Below the pieces are notes generated by a model, which was not told the DNA's origin, made no database searches, and saw nothing but the letters and a program-made list of their open reading frames with translations. Of a DNA stretch of 64,000 bases, positions 40,078 through 47,980 are shown piece by piece. The stretch's first letter is position 1. The number at the start of each line of letters is the position of its first letter. This DNA comes from Comamonas testosteroni (lineage in GTDB: Bacteria > Pseudomonadota > Gammaproteobacteria > Burkholderiales > Burkholderiaceae_C): assembly GCF_014076415.1 (NCBI RefSeq), contig NZ_CP043568.1, positions 5,084,001 to 5,148,000 of the forward strand. Direction: 5' to 3'. The position numbers and the translations under genes are program-made.

Positions 40078-40350
40078 AGCGCTATTTCATCACGCCCGCC
40101 GCAGCAGGCGCGGCAGGTCATGCTTGCATTGTGACCCAGATGAATGACCGCACTTTGACCTGGACCGTACAGACCAAGGTTTTGATAGCTGCCAGCGCCC
40201 GTTTCGTATCGAACTGAAAGTAAAAATACATTTAGATCCATATAAATCATGCGAAACCAGCTATCAATTTGATAATAAAGGTTACCGTCAGTGCCCAGGC
40301 GGGGCATGGCTTGCCTCCAGGTCATGCAGGCAAACGTAGAATCCCCGGCC

Positions 40351-41769
40351 ATGCACATACATATTCTGGGCATTTGCGGCACCTTCATGGGAGGCCTGGC
40401 CGCCTTGGCACGAGAAGCTGGTCACAAGGTGACGGGCTGCGATTCCGGCGTTTACCCGCCGATGAGCGATCAGCTGCGCCAACTGGGCATTGAGCTGATC
40501 GAGGGCTATGGTGCTGACCAGATTGCGCTCAAGCCCGATATGTATGTGGTCGGCAACGTCGTCAGCCGCAAACGTCTGCCCGACGGATTGCCCAAATTCC
40601 CGCTGATGGAGGCGATTCTGGACACCGGCGCCGCCTATACCAGCGGCCCGCAATGGCTGGCCGAACATGTGCTGCGCGGTCGCCATGTGCTGGCCGTGGC
40701 CGGCACCCACGGCAAGACCACCACCACATCCATGCTGACCTGGGTGCTTGAGTGCGCAGGTCTGCAACCCGGTTTCCTGGTCGGCGGCGTACCGCTGGAC
40801 TTTGGCGTCTCCGCCCGCCTCGGTGCGGCCCAGCGCCCCGTCGCGGGCCCTGGCCCCGTCGGGGACGAACCCGTGTTTGTGATCGAGGCCGATGAGTACG
40901 ACACCGCCTTCTTCGACAAGCGCAGCAAGTTTGTGCACTACCGCCCCCGCACGGCCGTGCTCAACAACCTGGAATTCGATCACGCCGACATCTTTGACGA
41001 TCTGGCTGCCATCGAGCGCCAGTTCCACCACCTGATACGCACCGTGCCGTCAACCGGCCGTGTGGTGAGCAATGGCCTGGAGGAGAGCCTGACCCGCGTG
41101 CTGGCCCAGGGCTGCTGGAGCGAAGTGCGGAGCTTCGGCTCGGCTGTCAGCGACTTCAGTGCCGATGGCGATCCCAGCGACTTTGCCGTGCTGCACCGCG
41201 GCAAAAAAGTGGCGCAACTGCGCTGGAGCCTGACCGGCGTGCACAACCAGCTCAATGCACTGGCCGCCATCGCTGCTGCCGACCATCTGGGCGTCAGTGC
41301 CGAGCTGGCTTGCGAAGCCCTGTCGCGCTTTCAGAACGTCAAGCGTCGCATGGAGCTGCGCGGCACGGTCAACGGCATCGAGGTCTATGACGACTTCGCC
41401 CACCACCCCACCGCCATCCGCACCACCCTGGACGGCCTGCGCCGCAAGCTCGGGGCAGAGGCCCGCATCCTGGCAGTGTTCGAGCCTCGCAGCAACACCA
41501 TGAAGCTGGGCACCATGAAGAGCCAGTTGCCCTGGTCGCTGGAAAGTGCCGATCTGGTCTTCTGCCACACTGCAGGCCTCGACTGGGATGCCGCCGAAGC
41601 ACTGGAATCCATGGGCGTAGGCGCCGGCCAGCGCGCTCAGGTAGCAGCTGATATCGAGACCCTGATAGCGCAGATCAGTGCCGTCATCCGCCCCGGTGAC
41701 CATATCGTCTGCATGAGCAATGGCGGCTTTGGCGGCATCCACGCCAAGCTGCTGCAAGCACTGAAATAA
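40351..41769 (+). CDS. mpl: UDP-MurNAc:L-Ala-gamma-D-Glu-mDAP ligase Mpl
   Basis: 472-aa Mur-ligase homologue that reattaches recycled tripeptide to UDP-MurNAc. MHIHILGICGTFMGGLAALARE is the Mpl N-terminus (MurC-like GICGT). The ATP loop is [23 protein letters not shown] and LEFDHADIF are Mpl-specific, and YDDFAHHPTAI and FEPRSNTMKLG mark the C-terminal domain. It pairs functionally with ampD at 26.8 kb. The ATG at 40351 is used. Its native terminator was split by the IS element. Confidence 0.95.
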   Translation: MHIHILGICGTFMGGLAALAREAGHKVTGCDSGVYPPMSDQLRQLGIELIEGYGADQIALKPDMYVVGNVVSRKRLPDGLPKFPLMEAILDTGAAYTSGPQWLAEHVLRGRHVLAVAGTHGKTTTTSMLTWVLECAGLQPGFLVGGVPLDFGVSARLGAAQRPVAGPGPVGDEPVFVIEADEYDTAFFDKRSKFVHYRPRTAVLNNLEFDHADIFDDLAAIERQFHHLIRTVPSTGRVVSNGLEESLTRVLAQGCWSEVRSFGSAVSDFSADGDPSDFAVLHRGKKVAQLRWSLTGVHNQLNALAAIAAADHLGVSAELACEALSRFQNVKRRMELRGTVNGIEVYDDFAHHPTAIRTTLDGLRRKLGAEARILAVFEPRSNTMKLGTMKSQLPWSLESADLVFCHTAGLDWDAAEALESMGVGAGQRAQVAADIETLIAQISAVIRPGDHIVCMSNGGFGGIHAKLLQALK

Positions 41770-41784
41770 GCACTCCCAAAAAGC

Positions 41785-41798
41785 AAATGCCCGCTCAA
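41785..41798 (+). terminator. Left half of mpl terminator, split by IS
   Basis: AAATGCCCG (41785-41793) is the exact complement of CGGGCATTT (43263-43271) on the other side of the IS. The loop sequence CTCAA carries the target site (CAA at 41796-41798). Confidence 0.75.
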
Positions 41799-41849
41799 TG
41801 AACTGCACCCCAAAAGTTGGACACTGATCCAACCGAAGAGGTGTTGTTC

Positions 41850-42395
41850 ATGGCGAGGCATGATTTAGATTTCAAAAGGACCGTAGTCCGGGAATATTTG
41901 GATGGCACTGGTGGATTCAGAGTGCTTGCAACCAAGCATGGGATAGACCGCTCCACCGTGCGCCAATGGGTAGATGTCTATCGGTGGCATGGAGATGATG
42001 GTCTGTGCCGCAAAGGACAGGGCGCGCACTACAGCGCTCAATTCAAGCTCCAAGCACTCAAGCGCATGTGGCGTGAGGCCCTGACGTACCGACAGGTAGT
42101 CGCTTTACTCAATCTGCGCGGCGGCACAGGCATCCTTGCCAGGTGGGAGCGTCAGTATCATGAGGGCGGCCCAGAGGCGCTTGAACCCCAGCGCCGTGGC
42201 CGCCCCAAGAAGATGCCCGCCCCCAAACCTCCCAAGCCACTCAAGTCTTCGTCCACATCCGTAGACGAGTCCAAAGCGCTGCAAGCACTGCGCAAAGAAA
42301 ACGAATACCTGCGCGCGGAGGTGGCGTACCTAAAAAAATTGGATGCCTTGGTTCGGGCAAAGCAACAGGCAATGCTGACAAAGCGCAAGCCGTGA
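41850..42395 (+). CDS. IS3-family transposase OrfA
   Basis: 181-aa DNA-binding subunit. It has two helix-turn-helix segments (VVREYLDGTGGFRVLATKHGIDRSTVRQWVDVY and LKRMWREALTYRQVVALLNLRGGTGILARWERQY) as in IS150 OrfA, then a proline-rich hinge and a C-terminal coiled coil (ALQALRKENEYLRAEVAYLKKLDALV). The ATG at 41850 gives MARHDLDFK. An A7 run at 42332-42338 allows -1 shifting into orfB. Confidence 0.92.
   Translation: MARHDLDFKRTVVREYLDGTGGFRVLATKHGIDRSTVRQWVDVYRWHGDDGLCRKGQGAHYSAQFKLQALKRMWREALTYRQVVALLNLRGGTGILARWERQYHEGGPEALEPQRRGRPKKMPAPKPPKPLKSSSTSVDESKALQALRKENEYLRAEVAYLKKLDALVRAKQQAMLTKRKP
42332..42338 (+). other. Programmed -1 frameshift site of the IS
   Basis: A_AAA_AAA in the orfA frame. 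A -1 slip enters the orfB frame, which is open from here to the orfB start at 42392, so a fused OrfAB transposase can be made. This is the standard IS3-family mechanism. Confidence 0.8.
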
Positions 42396-43228
42396 CTGAA
42401 CTGAGGCATGAATACTCTGTGGCGCAATTGCTCAAGGCTGCAAGGCTGGCTCGCAGCACGTTCTATTACCAGTGCCAGGTGCTTCGCTGCGGTGACTCCT
42501 GTGCGGGCCTAAAGGCCCAGATCCAAGGCATCTTCGACAAGCACAAGGGGCGGTATGGCTATCGCCGCATCACAGCGCATCTGCGCCAAGCGGGATGCGT
42601 CATCAATCACAAAGCCGTCCAGCGCTTGATGCAGGTGCAAGGTTTGAAGTCTCTGGTCAGACCCAAGAAGTACCGTGCCTACCGAGGCCCAGTCAATGCT
42701 CAGGCGCCTCATCTGCTGCAGCGCCAATTCCAGGCGGATGCGCCGCAGCAGAAGTGGGTGACGGATGTGACGGAGTTCAATGTTCGTGGCAGCAAGCTTT
42801 ACCTGTCGCCGGTCATGGACCTGTACAACGGCGAGATCGTGGCCTATGAGATGCGTGACAAGCCAGACTTCCAACTGGTGGGCAACATGCTGAAAAAGGC
42901 GCTTGGCAAACTCAAAGGCCAGACTGCGCCTGTGCTGCATTCCGATCAGGGATGGCAATACCAGATGCCGGCCTATCGCCGCCACCTGGCCACCAAAGGT
43001 GTGGTCCAAAGCATGTCACGCAAGGGCAATTGCCTGGACAACGCTGCGATGGAGAGCTTCTTTGCGACAGTGAAGACGGAGTTGTTTTACATGCAGAAGT
43101 TCACAAGCGCCGAGCATCTGCGCGGTGAGTTGGTGAACTACATCCGTTACTACAACCATCATCGAATCAAGATGAAGTTAAAAGGCCTGAGCCCGGTGCA
43201 ATACCGAACTCAGGCCATGTGCCCGTAA
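42392..43228 (+). CDS. IS3-family transposase OrfB (catalytic)
   Basis: 278-aa integrase-core subunit. The DDE triad is visible: Asp in WVTDVTEFNV, Asp in VLHSDQGWQYQ, and Glu in NAAMESFFATVKTE. The N-terminal HTH_21-type segment KGRYGYRRITAHLRQAG is present. The GTG start overlaps the orfA stop (GTGA); most activity is expected from the frameshifted OrfAB fusion. No disruptions seen. Confidence 0.93.
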   Translation: MTELRHEYSVAQLLKAARLARSTFYYQCQVLRCGDSCAGLKAQIQGIFDKHKGRYGYRRITAHLRQAGCVINHKAVQRLMQVQGLKSLVRPKKYRAYRGPVNAQAPHLLQRQFQADAPQQKWVTDVTEFNVRGSKLYLSPVMDLYNGEIVAYEMRDKPDFQLVGNMLKKALGKLKGQTAPVLHSDQGWQYQMPAYRRHLATKGVVQSMSRKGNCLDNAAMESFFATVKTELFYMQKFTSAEHLRGELVNYIRYYNHHRIKMKLKGLSPVQYRTQAMCP

Positions 43229-43262
43229 TTTAACTGTCCAACTTTAAGGGGTCAGTTCACAA

Positions 43263-43271
43263 CGGGCATTT
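43263..43271 (+). terminator. Right half of mpl terminator, split by IS
   Basis: CGGGCATTT followed by TTC. Joined to 41785-41798 without the IS and one CAA copy, it rebuilds AAATGCCCG-CTCAA-CGGGCATTTTT, a typical intrinsic terminator. Confidence 0.75.
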
Positions 43272-43290
43272 TTCATTGTTCGGGCACTGA

Positions 43291-43377
43291 GCAAGCCAGA
43301 GACGCCAAGCAAGGGCCGCCCCGCAGCAAAGGCGTCGTCCCCCTGGGGGGAAGCCGCAAAGCGGCTCAGGGGGGGTC
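43291..43377 (-). repeat. 3'-end-associated repeat, copy C
   Basis: On the minus strand it begins directly at the stop codon of the downstream-reading gene (TGACCCCCCCTGAGCCGC), then GGGGGACGACGCC and GCGGCCCTTGCTTGGCGTC. Confidence 0.7.
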
Positions 43378-43693
43378 AATAACTAATCGACATCGCCGGC
43401 ACATCCACCCGGATCAAGGGCTTGGACAGCACAGCATGCGCTGCCAGGGCATAGCTGTTGCGCCAGTCTTCGTTGTCAAACAGCTCGGGGCGATTGCGCG
43501 CTTCACGCGCCACCACCACCAGCTTGTCGGCCAGCAACACCTTGCCCGTGGCCCGCAAAGGCTCGCACTCGAGCGAGACAAACTGCTGATCCAGCCAGCG
43601 TCGGCCTTCGTCCGAACTGATAGGGGACAGGGACTGGGTATCGACCCGGTATTCACGGTCGCCATCCAAAACCACGATTACTTCACTACGCAT
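43376..43693 (-). CDS. Small conserved hypothetical protein
   Basis: 105 aa, cytoplasmic, mixed composition (MRSEVIVVLDGDREYRVDTQ... to ...IRVDVPAMSISY). A well-placed GAGGAG lies before the ATG at 43693, which supports the start; the longer frame to 43843 lacks a site. No family recognised. Its stop codon is the first triplet of a 3'-end repeat. Confidence 0.7.
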   Translation of the reverse strand: MRSEVIVVLDGDREYRVDTQSLSPISSDEGRRWLDQQFVSLECEPLRATGKVLLADKLVVVAREARNRPELFDNEDWRNSYALAAHAVLSKPLIRVDVPAMSISY

Positions 43694-44088
43694 AAATCTC
43701 CTCTGACCTGGTGACTCTTGCACCATTCGTTGTCGTGGCCACAGCTTAATAGTGACCGCGGTGCTGAAGACGCTGCAAGCTGACGGCTTGCAAACAGCTG
43801 CGGCAACCAATGCATGGCCTGAAAGACTTGCATCAAGCATCACAGTGGTTACAGGAACATGGCATGCAAAGCAATGAAAAATCTTTAAATTTCATAGCAT
43901 TGCTCGCATGCTTGGCATGAATATAAGGGCAAAACCGTCTTTTTCAAGTGTCATTACGGACTCGTAACCCGCCAGTTATCTCCATCCAGGCTCCTGCCTT
44001 GAAAATGTGATGAGAGGACTTACATACTGGATAGATTTTTGACGAATACCCGTTTGCAGGCCTTGCAACGCCTTCAGGAACCATCACC
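43694..44088. other. Gene-free region between two small genes
   Basis: About 395 bp between divergent small genes. AT-richer around 43870-43900, with a weak GCAATG/CATTGC hairpin there. No ORF, RNA gene or known riboswitch recognised. Confidence 0.35.
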
Positions 44089-44460
44089 ATGACCGCTGAA
44101 AACATCCACAAAGAAATACGCGAGCATCTGCAACAACTGGAGGCCGAACTGCAGGTCCAGAAGCTCTGGTCCGCCGTAGCACCAGACCCCAAGGCACTGG
44201 AATCCACCACGCCTTTCATGTACGACACGCTCAAGCTGCACGAGTGGCTGCAATGGGTATTCATCCCGCGCCTGCACGCCGTGATCGATGCCAAGGGCAG
44301 CCTCCCCCACCAAAGCCATGTCTATCCGCTGGCCGATCACGAGTGGCAGCAGCGCACCGACTTTGACAAGCAGCATCTGCTGCGCCTGCTCAACCGCATC
44401 GATGCCACGCTCAACGGCTGCGAGATGACGCCGGAGCCGGCACCGGACACCAAGCACTGA
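44089..44460 (+). CDS. YqcC-family protein (DUF446)
   Basis: 123 aa, cytoplasmic and helical. PFMYDTLKLHEWLQWVFIPRLHAVID matches the central conserved motif of YqcC (PF-DT--F-EWLQWVFIPR), and L-LP----V-PLADHEW follows. In enterobacteria yqcC is linked to the tRNA pseudouridine synthase truC, with no defined role. The C-terminal tail is Pro-rich. It stands alone here. Confidence 0.82.
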   Translation: MTAENIHKEIREHLQQLEAELQVQKLWSAVAPDPKALESTTPFMYDTLKLHEWLQWVFIPRLHAVIDAKGSLPHQSHVYPLADHEWQQRTDFDKQHLLRLLNRIDATLNGCEMTPEPAPDTKH

Positions 44461-44497
44461 GCCGGCAGGCGAGCCGCTCCACGCCATCTGGAAAAAC

Positions 44498-44533
44498 AAA
44501 CAGGCCACAGGGAACAATCCCTGTGGCCTGTTT
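44498..44533. terminator. Bidirectional terminator, yqcC-like / aroG
   Basis: Sixteen-base arms AAACAGGCCACAGGGA (44498-44513) and TCCCTGTGGCCTGTTT (44518-44533) with a four-base loop, between convergent genes. Confidence 0.85.
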
Positions 44534-44554
44534 CGTTCATGCCCGCTCTGTCGA

Positions 44555-45715
44555 TCAGGCGAGCACTTCGGCTTCCTGCTTGCAGGCAGCCGCAGCCGCG
44601 CGGCGCTGGCTCACGGCCTGCGACAGCTCCTGCAGCGTTGCCAGGGAATCGTCCCAGCCCAGGCAGGCATCGGTAATGCTCTGGCCGTAGGTCAGATCGC
44701 AGACCTCATCCTTGCCGGGAGTGAACTTCTGCGCACCGCCGACCAGATGACCTTCGATCATCACGCCGAAGACGCTGCTGGAGCCACCTGCAATCTGAGC
44801 CGCGATATCACGGGCCACATCCTTCTGGCGCTCATGCTGCTTGTTGCTGTTGGCGTGGCTGCAATCCACCATCAGCGAAGGCGTGAGGCCCGCTGCCTCC
44901 AGATCCCGGCAGGCGGCTGCCACATGCGCCGCATCGTAGTTGGGCGTCTTGCCACCGCGCAGAATCACGTGACAGTCCTGATTGCCGCCCGTATGCACGA
45001 TGGCGACCTGGCCGTTCTTGTGTACCGACAGGAAATGGTGACCTCGGCTGGCCGACTGAATCGCGTCGGTGGCAATGCGGATATTGCCGTCCGTGCCGTT
45101 CTTGAAGCCAATCGGTGCCGAAATGCCCGAAGCCAGTTCACGATGCACCTGGCTTTCCGTGGTGCGGGCACCGATGGCGCCCCAGCTGATCAGATCGCCG
45201 ATGTACTGGGGCGAGATCACGTCCAGGAACTCGCTGGCCGCAGGCACACCCAGGCGGTTGATGTCGATCAGGAGCTGGCGCGCAATGCGCAGGCCTTCGT
45301 CGATGCGATAGCTCTGATCCAGGTAGGGATCATTGATCAGTCCCTTCCAGCCCACGGTGGTGCGGGGCTTCTCGAAGTAGACGCGCATCACCACTTCCAG
45401 CGTGTCCTTGTACTGCTCGCGCACCACGGCCAGACGGCGGGCATAGTCCAGGGCAGCGGCCGGATCGTGAATGGAACAAGGGCCGACGATGACCAGCAGA
45501 CGATCATCCTGCGCACGCATGATGTTGTGGATGCTGCGGCGGGTGTCGCTGATCAGCGTCTCCACGGCAGTGCCGCGAATGGGGAAGAAGCGGATGAGGT
45601 GCTCTGGAGGGGGTAACACTGTGATTTCCTTGATACGTGCGTCGTCGGTCTGACCTGTCTTGGGAGAGCCGGCGCGATACCAGGAATCGGTGGCGGAAGT
45701 GTTCAGAGCAGTCAT
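44555..45715 (-). CDS. aroG: DAHP synthase (type I)
   Basis: 386-aa 3-deoxy-D-arabino-heptulosonate-7-phosphate synthase, first enzyme of the shikimate pathway. Family motifs are LLVIVGPCSIHDP, FEKPRTTVGWKGLINDP, GARTTESQVHRELASG, IGFKNGTDGN, VDCSHANSNKQ and FGVMIEGHLVGG; the metal-binding Cys (GPCSIHD), His and Glu are present. The C-terminal Ala-rich end is slightly longer than E. coli AroG (350 aa), and the N-terminus is also extended. The leader contains a Phe/Tyr/Trp attenuator, so expression should respond to charged aromatic tRNAs. Feedback specificity cannot be read with certainty. Confidence 0.96.
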   Translation of the reverse strand: MTALNTSATDSWYRAGSPKTGQTDDARIKEITVLPPPEHLIRFFPIRGTAVETLISDTRRSIHNIMRAQDDRLLVIVGPCSIHDPAAALDYARRLAVVREQYKDTLEVVMRVYFEKPRTTVGWKGLINDPYLDQSYRIDEGLRIARQLLIDINRLGVPAASEFLDVISPQYIGDLISWGAIGARTTESQVHRELASGISAPIGFKNGTDGNIRIATDAIQSASRGHHFLSVHKNGQVAIVHTGGNQDCHVILRGGKTPNYDAAHVAAACRDLEAAGLTPSLMVDCSHANSNKQHERQKDVARDIAAQIAGGSSSVFGVMIEGHLVGGAQKFTPGKDEVCDLTYGQSITDACLGWDDSLATLQELSQAVSQRRAAAAACKQEAEVLA

Positions 45716-45774
45716 GGCAATCTTTCGTGAGGTGTTTGATCGTTGAAAACCGGGGGTGCTGAAACGTAGGGGTG

Positions 45775-45809
45775 AAAAAAAACCGCCGGGCTTTGCAGCT
45801 TCGGCGGTT
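45775..45809 (-). terminator. Attenuator terminator of aroG leader
   Basis: On the minus strand AACCGCCG (45809-45802) pairs with CGGCGGTT (45788-45781), followed by six more T. It ends 60 nt before the aroG ATG, between the leader peptide and the gene. Confidence 0.85.
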
Positions 45810-45815
45810 CTTTGG

Positions 45816-45856
45816 GAGGTGTTTGCAGGGTGCGCGCGTTTACCTCTCAGCCGCCG
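45816..45856 (-). promoter_or_regulatory. Antiterminator pairing region of aroG leader
   Basis: CGGCGG in the last leader codons (45856-45851) is identical to the 3' arm of the terminator and can pair with the terminator 5' arm (CCGCCG). GAGGT (45845-45841 region) can pair with ACCTC (45820-45816), extending the helix. The two structures exclude each other. Confidence 0.7.
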
Positions 45857-45902
45857 GGGGCGAGAACCAAAAGTAAAAGAAATAGGCGCGTTGCGTTTGC
45901 AT
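45840..45902 (-). CDS. aroG leader peptide, aromatic-rich
   Basis: 20-codon ORF with seven consecutive aromatic codons (YFFYFWF at positions 7-13) and the ending SPPAAER then TAA. It lies 31 nt before the attenuator hairpin and 124 nt before aroG. The regulatory CGGCGG segment is encoded by Pro-Ala-Ala codons just after the aromatic run, as needed for ribosome-stalling control. A ribosome site is weak; the predicted promoter is so close that the mRNA may be leaderless. Confidence 0.85.
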   Translation of the reverse strand: MQTQRAYFFYFWFSPPAAER

Positions 45903-45909
45903 GTCTTTC

Positions 45910-45937
45910 AATGTAGCACAGCTCTTTTGCATTGCAA
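45910..45937 (-). promoter_or_regulatory. aroG leader promoter
   Basis: On the minus strand TTGCAA (45937-45932) and TACATT (45915-45910) with a 16-bp spacer. Initiation would fall within a few bases of the leader ATG (45902). Confidence 0.55.
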
Positions 45938-46233
45938 CATCAGCAGCTCGCACCGCTGTTCTGTCCAAAACAGGCTTTCCCTCTGAAATGGCGCATTTTT
46001 CAAAATTCATCCAAATGCACTATTTCTGTGTTTTTTCTTGTTTTTCAGAATTTTATTGATATTAATTCCAATTTACCAAGAATCAATGCAATTTTTCAGC
46101 GAATCAACAATATTCAAGATCAACCCACAAAACACCGTACAAAAACCCTGCTGCCCGGCGACCTACAGCGTCTTGCCACAAGCTTTGTTGCCGCAAGCGG
46201 TCTGTGGCGAACGGTTTGCACCACGCTGAAATG
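45938..46233. other. AT-rich gene-free stretch upstream of aroG leader
   Basis: Bases 45980-46135 are strikingly AT-rich for this genome, with several A and T tracts. No supported ORF (a 100-codon plus-strand frame has no ribosome site and atypical composition). Possibly an upstream activating or nucleoid-protein binding region. Confidence 0.4.
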
Positions 46234-46267
46234 AAAAAACCCCGCTCTGACATGCAAAGCGGGGTTT
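46234..46267 (-). terminator. tldD terminator
   Basis: AAACCCCGC/GCGGGGTTT stem; on the minus strand it is followed by T residues (plus-strand AAAAAA at 46234-46239). Confidence 0.8.
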
Positions 46268-46306
46268 GGTGCTCGCGGCGGGCAGAGCCGCCATGAAATC
46301 TCTCTA

Positions 46307-47767
46307 TCAGGCCGTGCCACCAACCGTCAGCCCATCAATGCGCAGCGTAGGCTGACCCACGCCCACAGGCACGCTCTGGCCTTCCTTGCCGCAGGTGCCC
46401 ACACCCGAGTCCAGGCGCATGTCGTTGCCTATCATGCTGATGTGCTTGAGCGACTCCGGGCCGCTGCCGATGATGGTCGCTCCCTTGACGGGGTACTGGA
46501 TCTTGCCGTTTTCCACCCAGTAGGCTTCGCTGGCAGAGAACACGAACTTGCCGCTGGTGATGTCCACCTGACCGCCGCCGAAGTTCGTGGCATACAGGCC
46601 CTTCTTGATGGAGCCGATGATCTCCTGCGGGTCCTTGTCGCCACCCAGCATATAGGTGTTGGTCATGCGCGGCATGGGAATGTGGGCATAGCTTTCGCGA
46701 CGGCCATTGCCCGTGGGCTTGACGCCCATCAGGCGCGCATTCATCGAGTCCTGGATATAGCCCTTGAGAATGCCGTCCTCGATCAGCACATTGCTCTGGC
46801 TGACATGGCCTTCGTCGTCCACGTTCAAGGAGCCGCGGCGATCGGCAATCGTGCCGTCATCCAGCACGGTCACGCCCTTGGCGGCCACGCGCTGACCGAT
46901 GCGACCGCTGAAGGCGCTGGAGCCCTTGCGGTTGAAGTCACCTTCCAGACCGTGGCCCACGGCCTCGTGGAACAGCACGCCGGGCCAGCCCGAGCCCAGC
47001 ACTACGGTCATCACGCCTGCCGGTGCGGGACGCGATTCGAGGTTGACCAGGGCTGCATGCACGGCCTCGTCCACATACTGGCTGATCTGCTCGTCACTGA
47101 AATAGGCAAGACCGAAGCGACCGCCACCACCGGAGGAGCCCACCTCGCGGCGGCCCTTCTGCTCGGCGATCACCGTTACCGACAGGCGCACCAGCGGGCG
47201 CACGTCAGCGGCCAGCGTGCCGTCGGCACGGGCCACCAGCACCACATCGTATTCACTGGCGAGACCGGCCATGACCTGCACCACGCGCGGGTCCTTGGCG
47301 CGGGCCAGCTTTTCCACCTTGCCCAGCAACTCGACCTTGGCCGTGCTGTCCAGCGTGCTGATGGGGTCCAGCTCAGGATAGAGCGAGCGGCTTTGCGCAA
47401 TCTTCTGCGCACCCGCCTTGACGCGGCGCGTCTGGGTGGCGCTGGAGATGGAGCGCACGGTACGTGCGGCATCCAGCAGCGAGGCTTCGGAAATGTCGTC
47501 GGAATAGGCAAAAGCCGTCTTCTCGCCGCTGACCGCCCGAACGCCTACTCCCTGATCGATGGAGAAGGAGCCGGTCTTGACGATGCCTTCCTCCAGACTC
47601 CAGCCTTCCGCGCGGGTGTACTGGAAGTAGAGATCGGCGTCATCCACCTGGTGCGAGCGAATTTCGGCAAGCGCACGCGCAAGATGGGTTTCGTCCAGGC
47701 CGAAGGGCTCAAGCAGCAACTGACGGGCCGTGGCCAAGCGTTCGATGGTGGGTTCGCGGGAAATCAT
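46307..47767 (-). CDS. tldD: Metalloprotease TldD
   Basis: 486-aa subunit of the TldD/TldE (PmbA) zinc protease. The HExxxH motif is [14 protein letters not shown] with further ligands downstream ([13 protein letters not shown] region). ERRGSL-type and [27 protein letters not shown] are standard. The enzyme cuts unfolded peptides in a tunnel and takes part in microcin maturation and CcdA turnover in E. coli. The ATG at 47767 gives [26 protein letters not shown]; the longer frame is not family-like. Its partner tldE is not in the window. Confidence 0.95.
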   Translation of the reverse strand: MISREPTIERLATARQLLLEPFGLDETHLARALAEIRSHQVDDADLYFQYTRAEGWSLEEGIVKTGSFSIDQGVGVRAVSGEKTAFAYSDDISEASLLDAARTVRSISSATQTRRVKAGAQKIAQSRSLYPELDPISTLDSTAKVELLGKVEKLARAKDPRVVQVMAGLASEYDVVLVARADGTLAADVRPLVRLSVTVIAEQKGRREVGSSGGGGRFGLAYFSDEQISQYVDEAVHAALVNLESRPAPAGVMTVVLGSGWPGVLFHEAVGHGLEGDFNRKGSSAFSGRIGQRVAAKGVTVLDDGTIADRRGSLNVDDEGHVSQSNVLIEDGILKGYIQDSMNARLMGVKPTGNGRRESYAHIPMPRMTNTYMLGGDKDPQEIIGSIKKGLYATNFGGGQVDITSGKFVFSASEAYWVENGKIQYPVKGATIIGSGPESLKHISMIGNDMRLDSGVGTCGKEGQSVPVGVGQPTLRIDGLTVGGTA

Positions 47768-47818
47768 GAGAGCATTGTAGAGATAGCTGCAAGCCCTGAC
47801 TTGTCTCGGGCTGCGCAT

Positions 47819-47980
47819 AAAAAAGAGCGGAATGCTGCCCCACCAGGCTGAACAACATTCCGCTCCATTCACTTAGCTTCGCACTTGCCGGGTTCCGCCC
47901 TGCCCGCTTTGCATTGCAGAACCCCACCTGGGTCTTTGCCGCTCCCGCTTGATCGGTCTTCTGACCCCCCCAGAACCGTT
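47819..47980 (-). ncRNA. Candidate small RNA between rodA and tldD
   Basis: On the minus strand three consecutive hairpins are possible: GGTTCTG/CAGAA-ACC near 47975-47955, GGGTTC/GAACCC near 47930-47895, and a terminal GAGCGGAATG/CATTCCGCTC hairpin (47865-47825) followed by six T. A -35/-10-like pair (TTGCTT, 17 bp, TACAAA) lies just upstream. No ORF is supported. It could instead be the long 3' UTR of rodA. No known RNA family recognised. Confidence 0.4.
47825..47865 (-). terminator. Terminator in the rodA-tldD gap
   Basis: Ten-bp arms GAGCGGAATG and CATTCCGCTC, followed by TTTTTT on the minus strand (plus AAAAAA at 47819-47824). Confidence 0.8.

Larger units (their letters stand above)
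41799..43259 (+). mobile_element. IS3-family (IS150-like) insertion sequence, complete
   Basis: 1461 bp. Imperfect terminal inverted repeats are TGAACTGCACCCCAAAAGTT at the left and TGAACTGACCCCTTAAAGTT (complement) at the right, running on to TTGGACA. Two overlapping frames (orfA, orfB) have an A7 slippery site. A 3-bp duplication CAA flanks it (41796-41798 and 43260-43262). All parts look intact, so it should be active or recently active. Confidence 0.92.

Noticed and set aside
45932..46234. 100-codon plus-strand ORF upstream of aroG
   Set aside because: No ribosome site, composition set by the AT-rich island, and it overlaps the leader promoter on the other strand.
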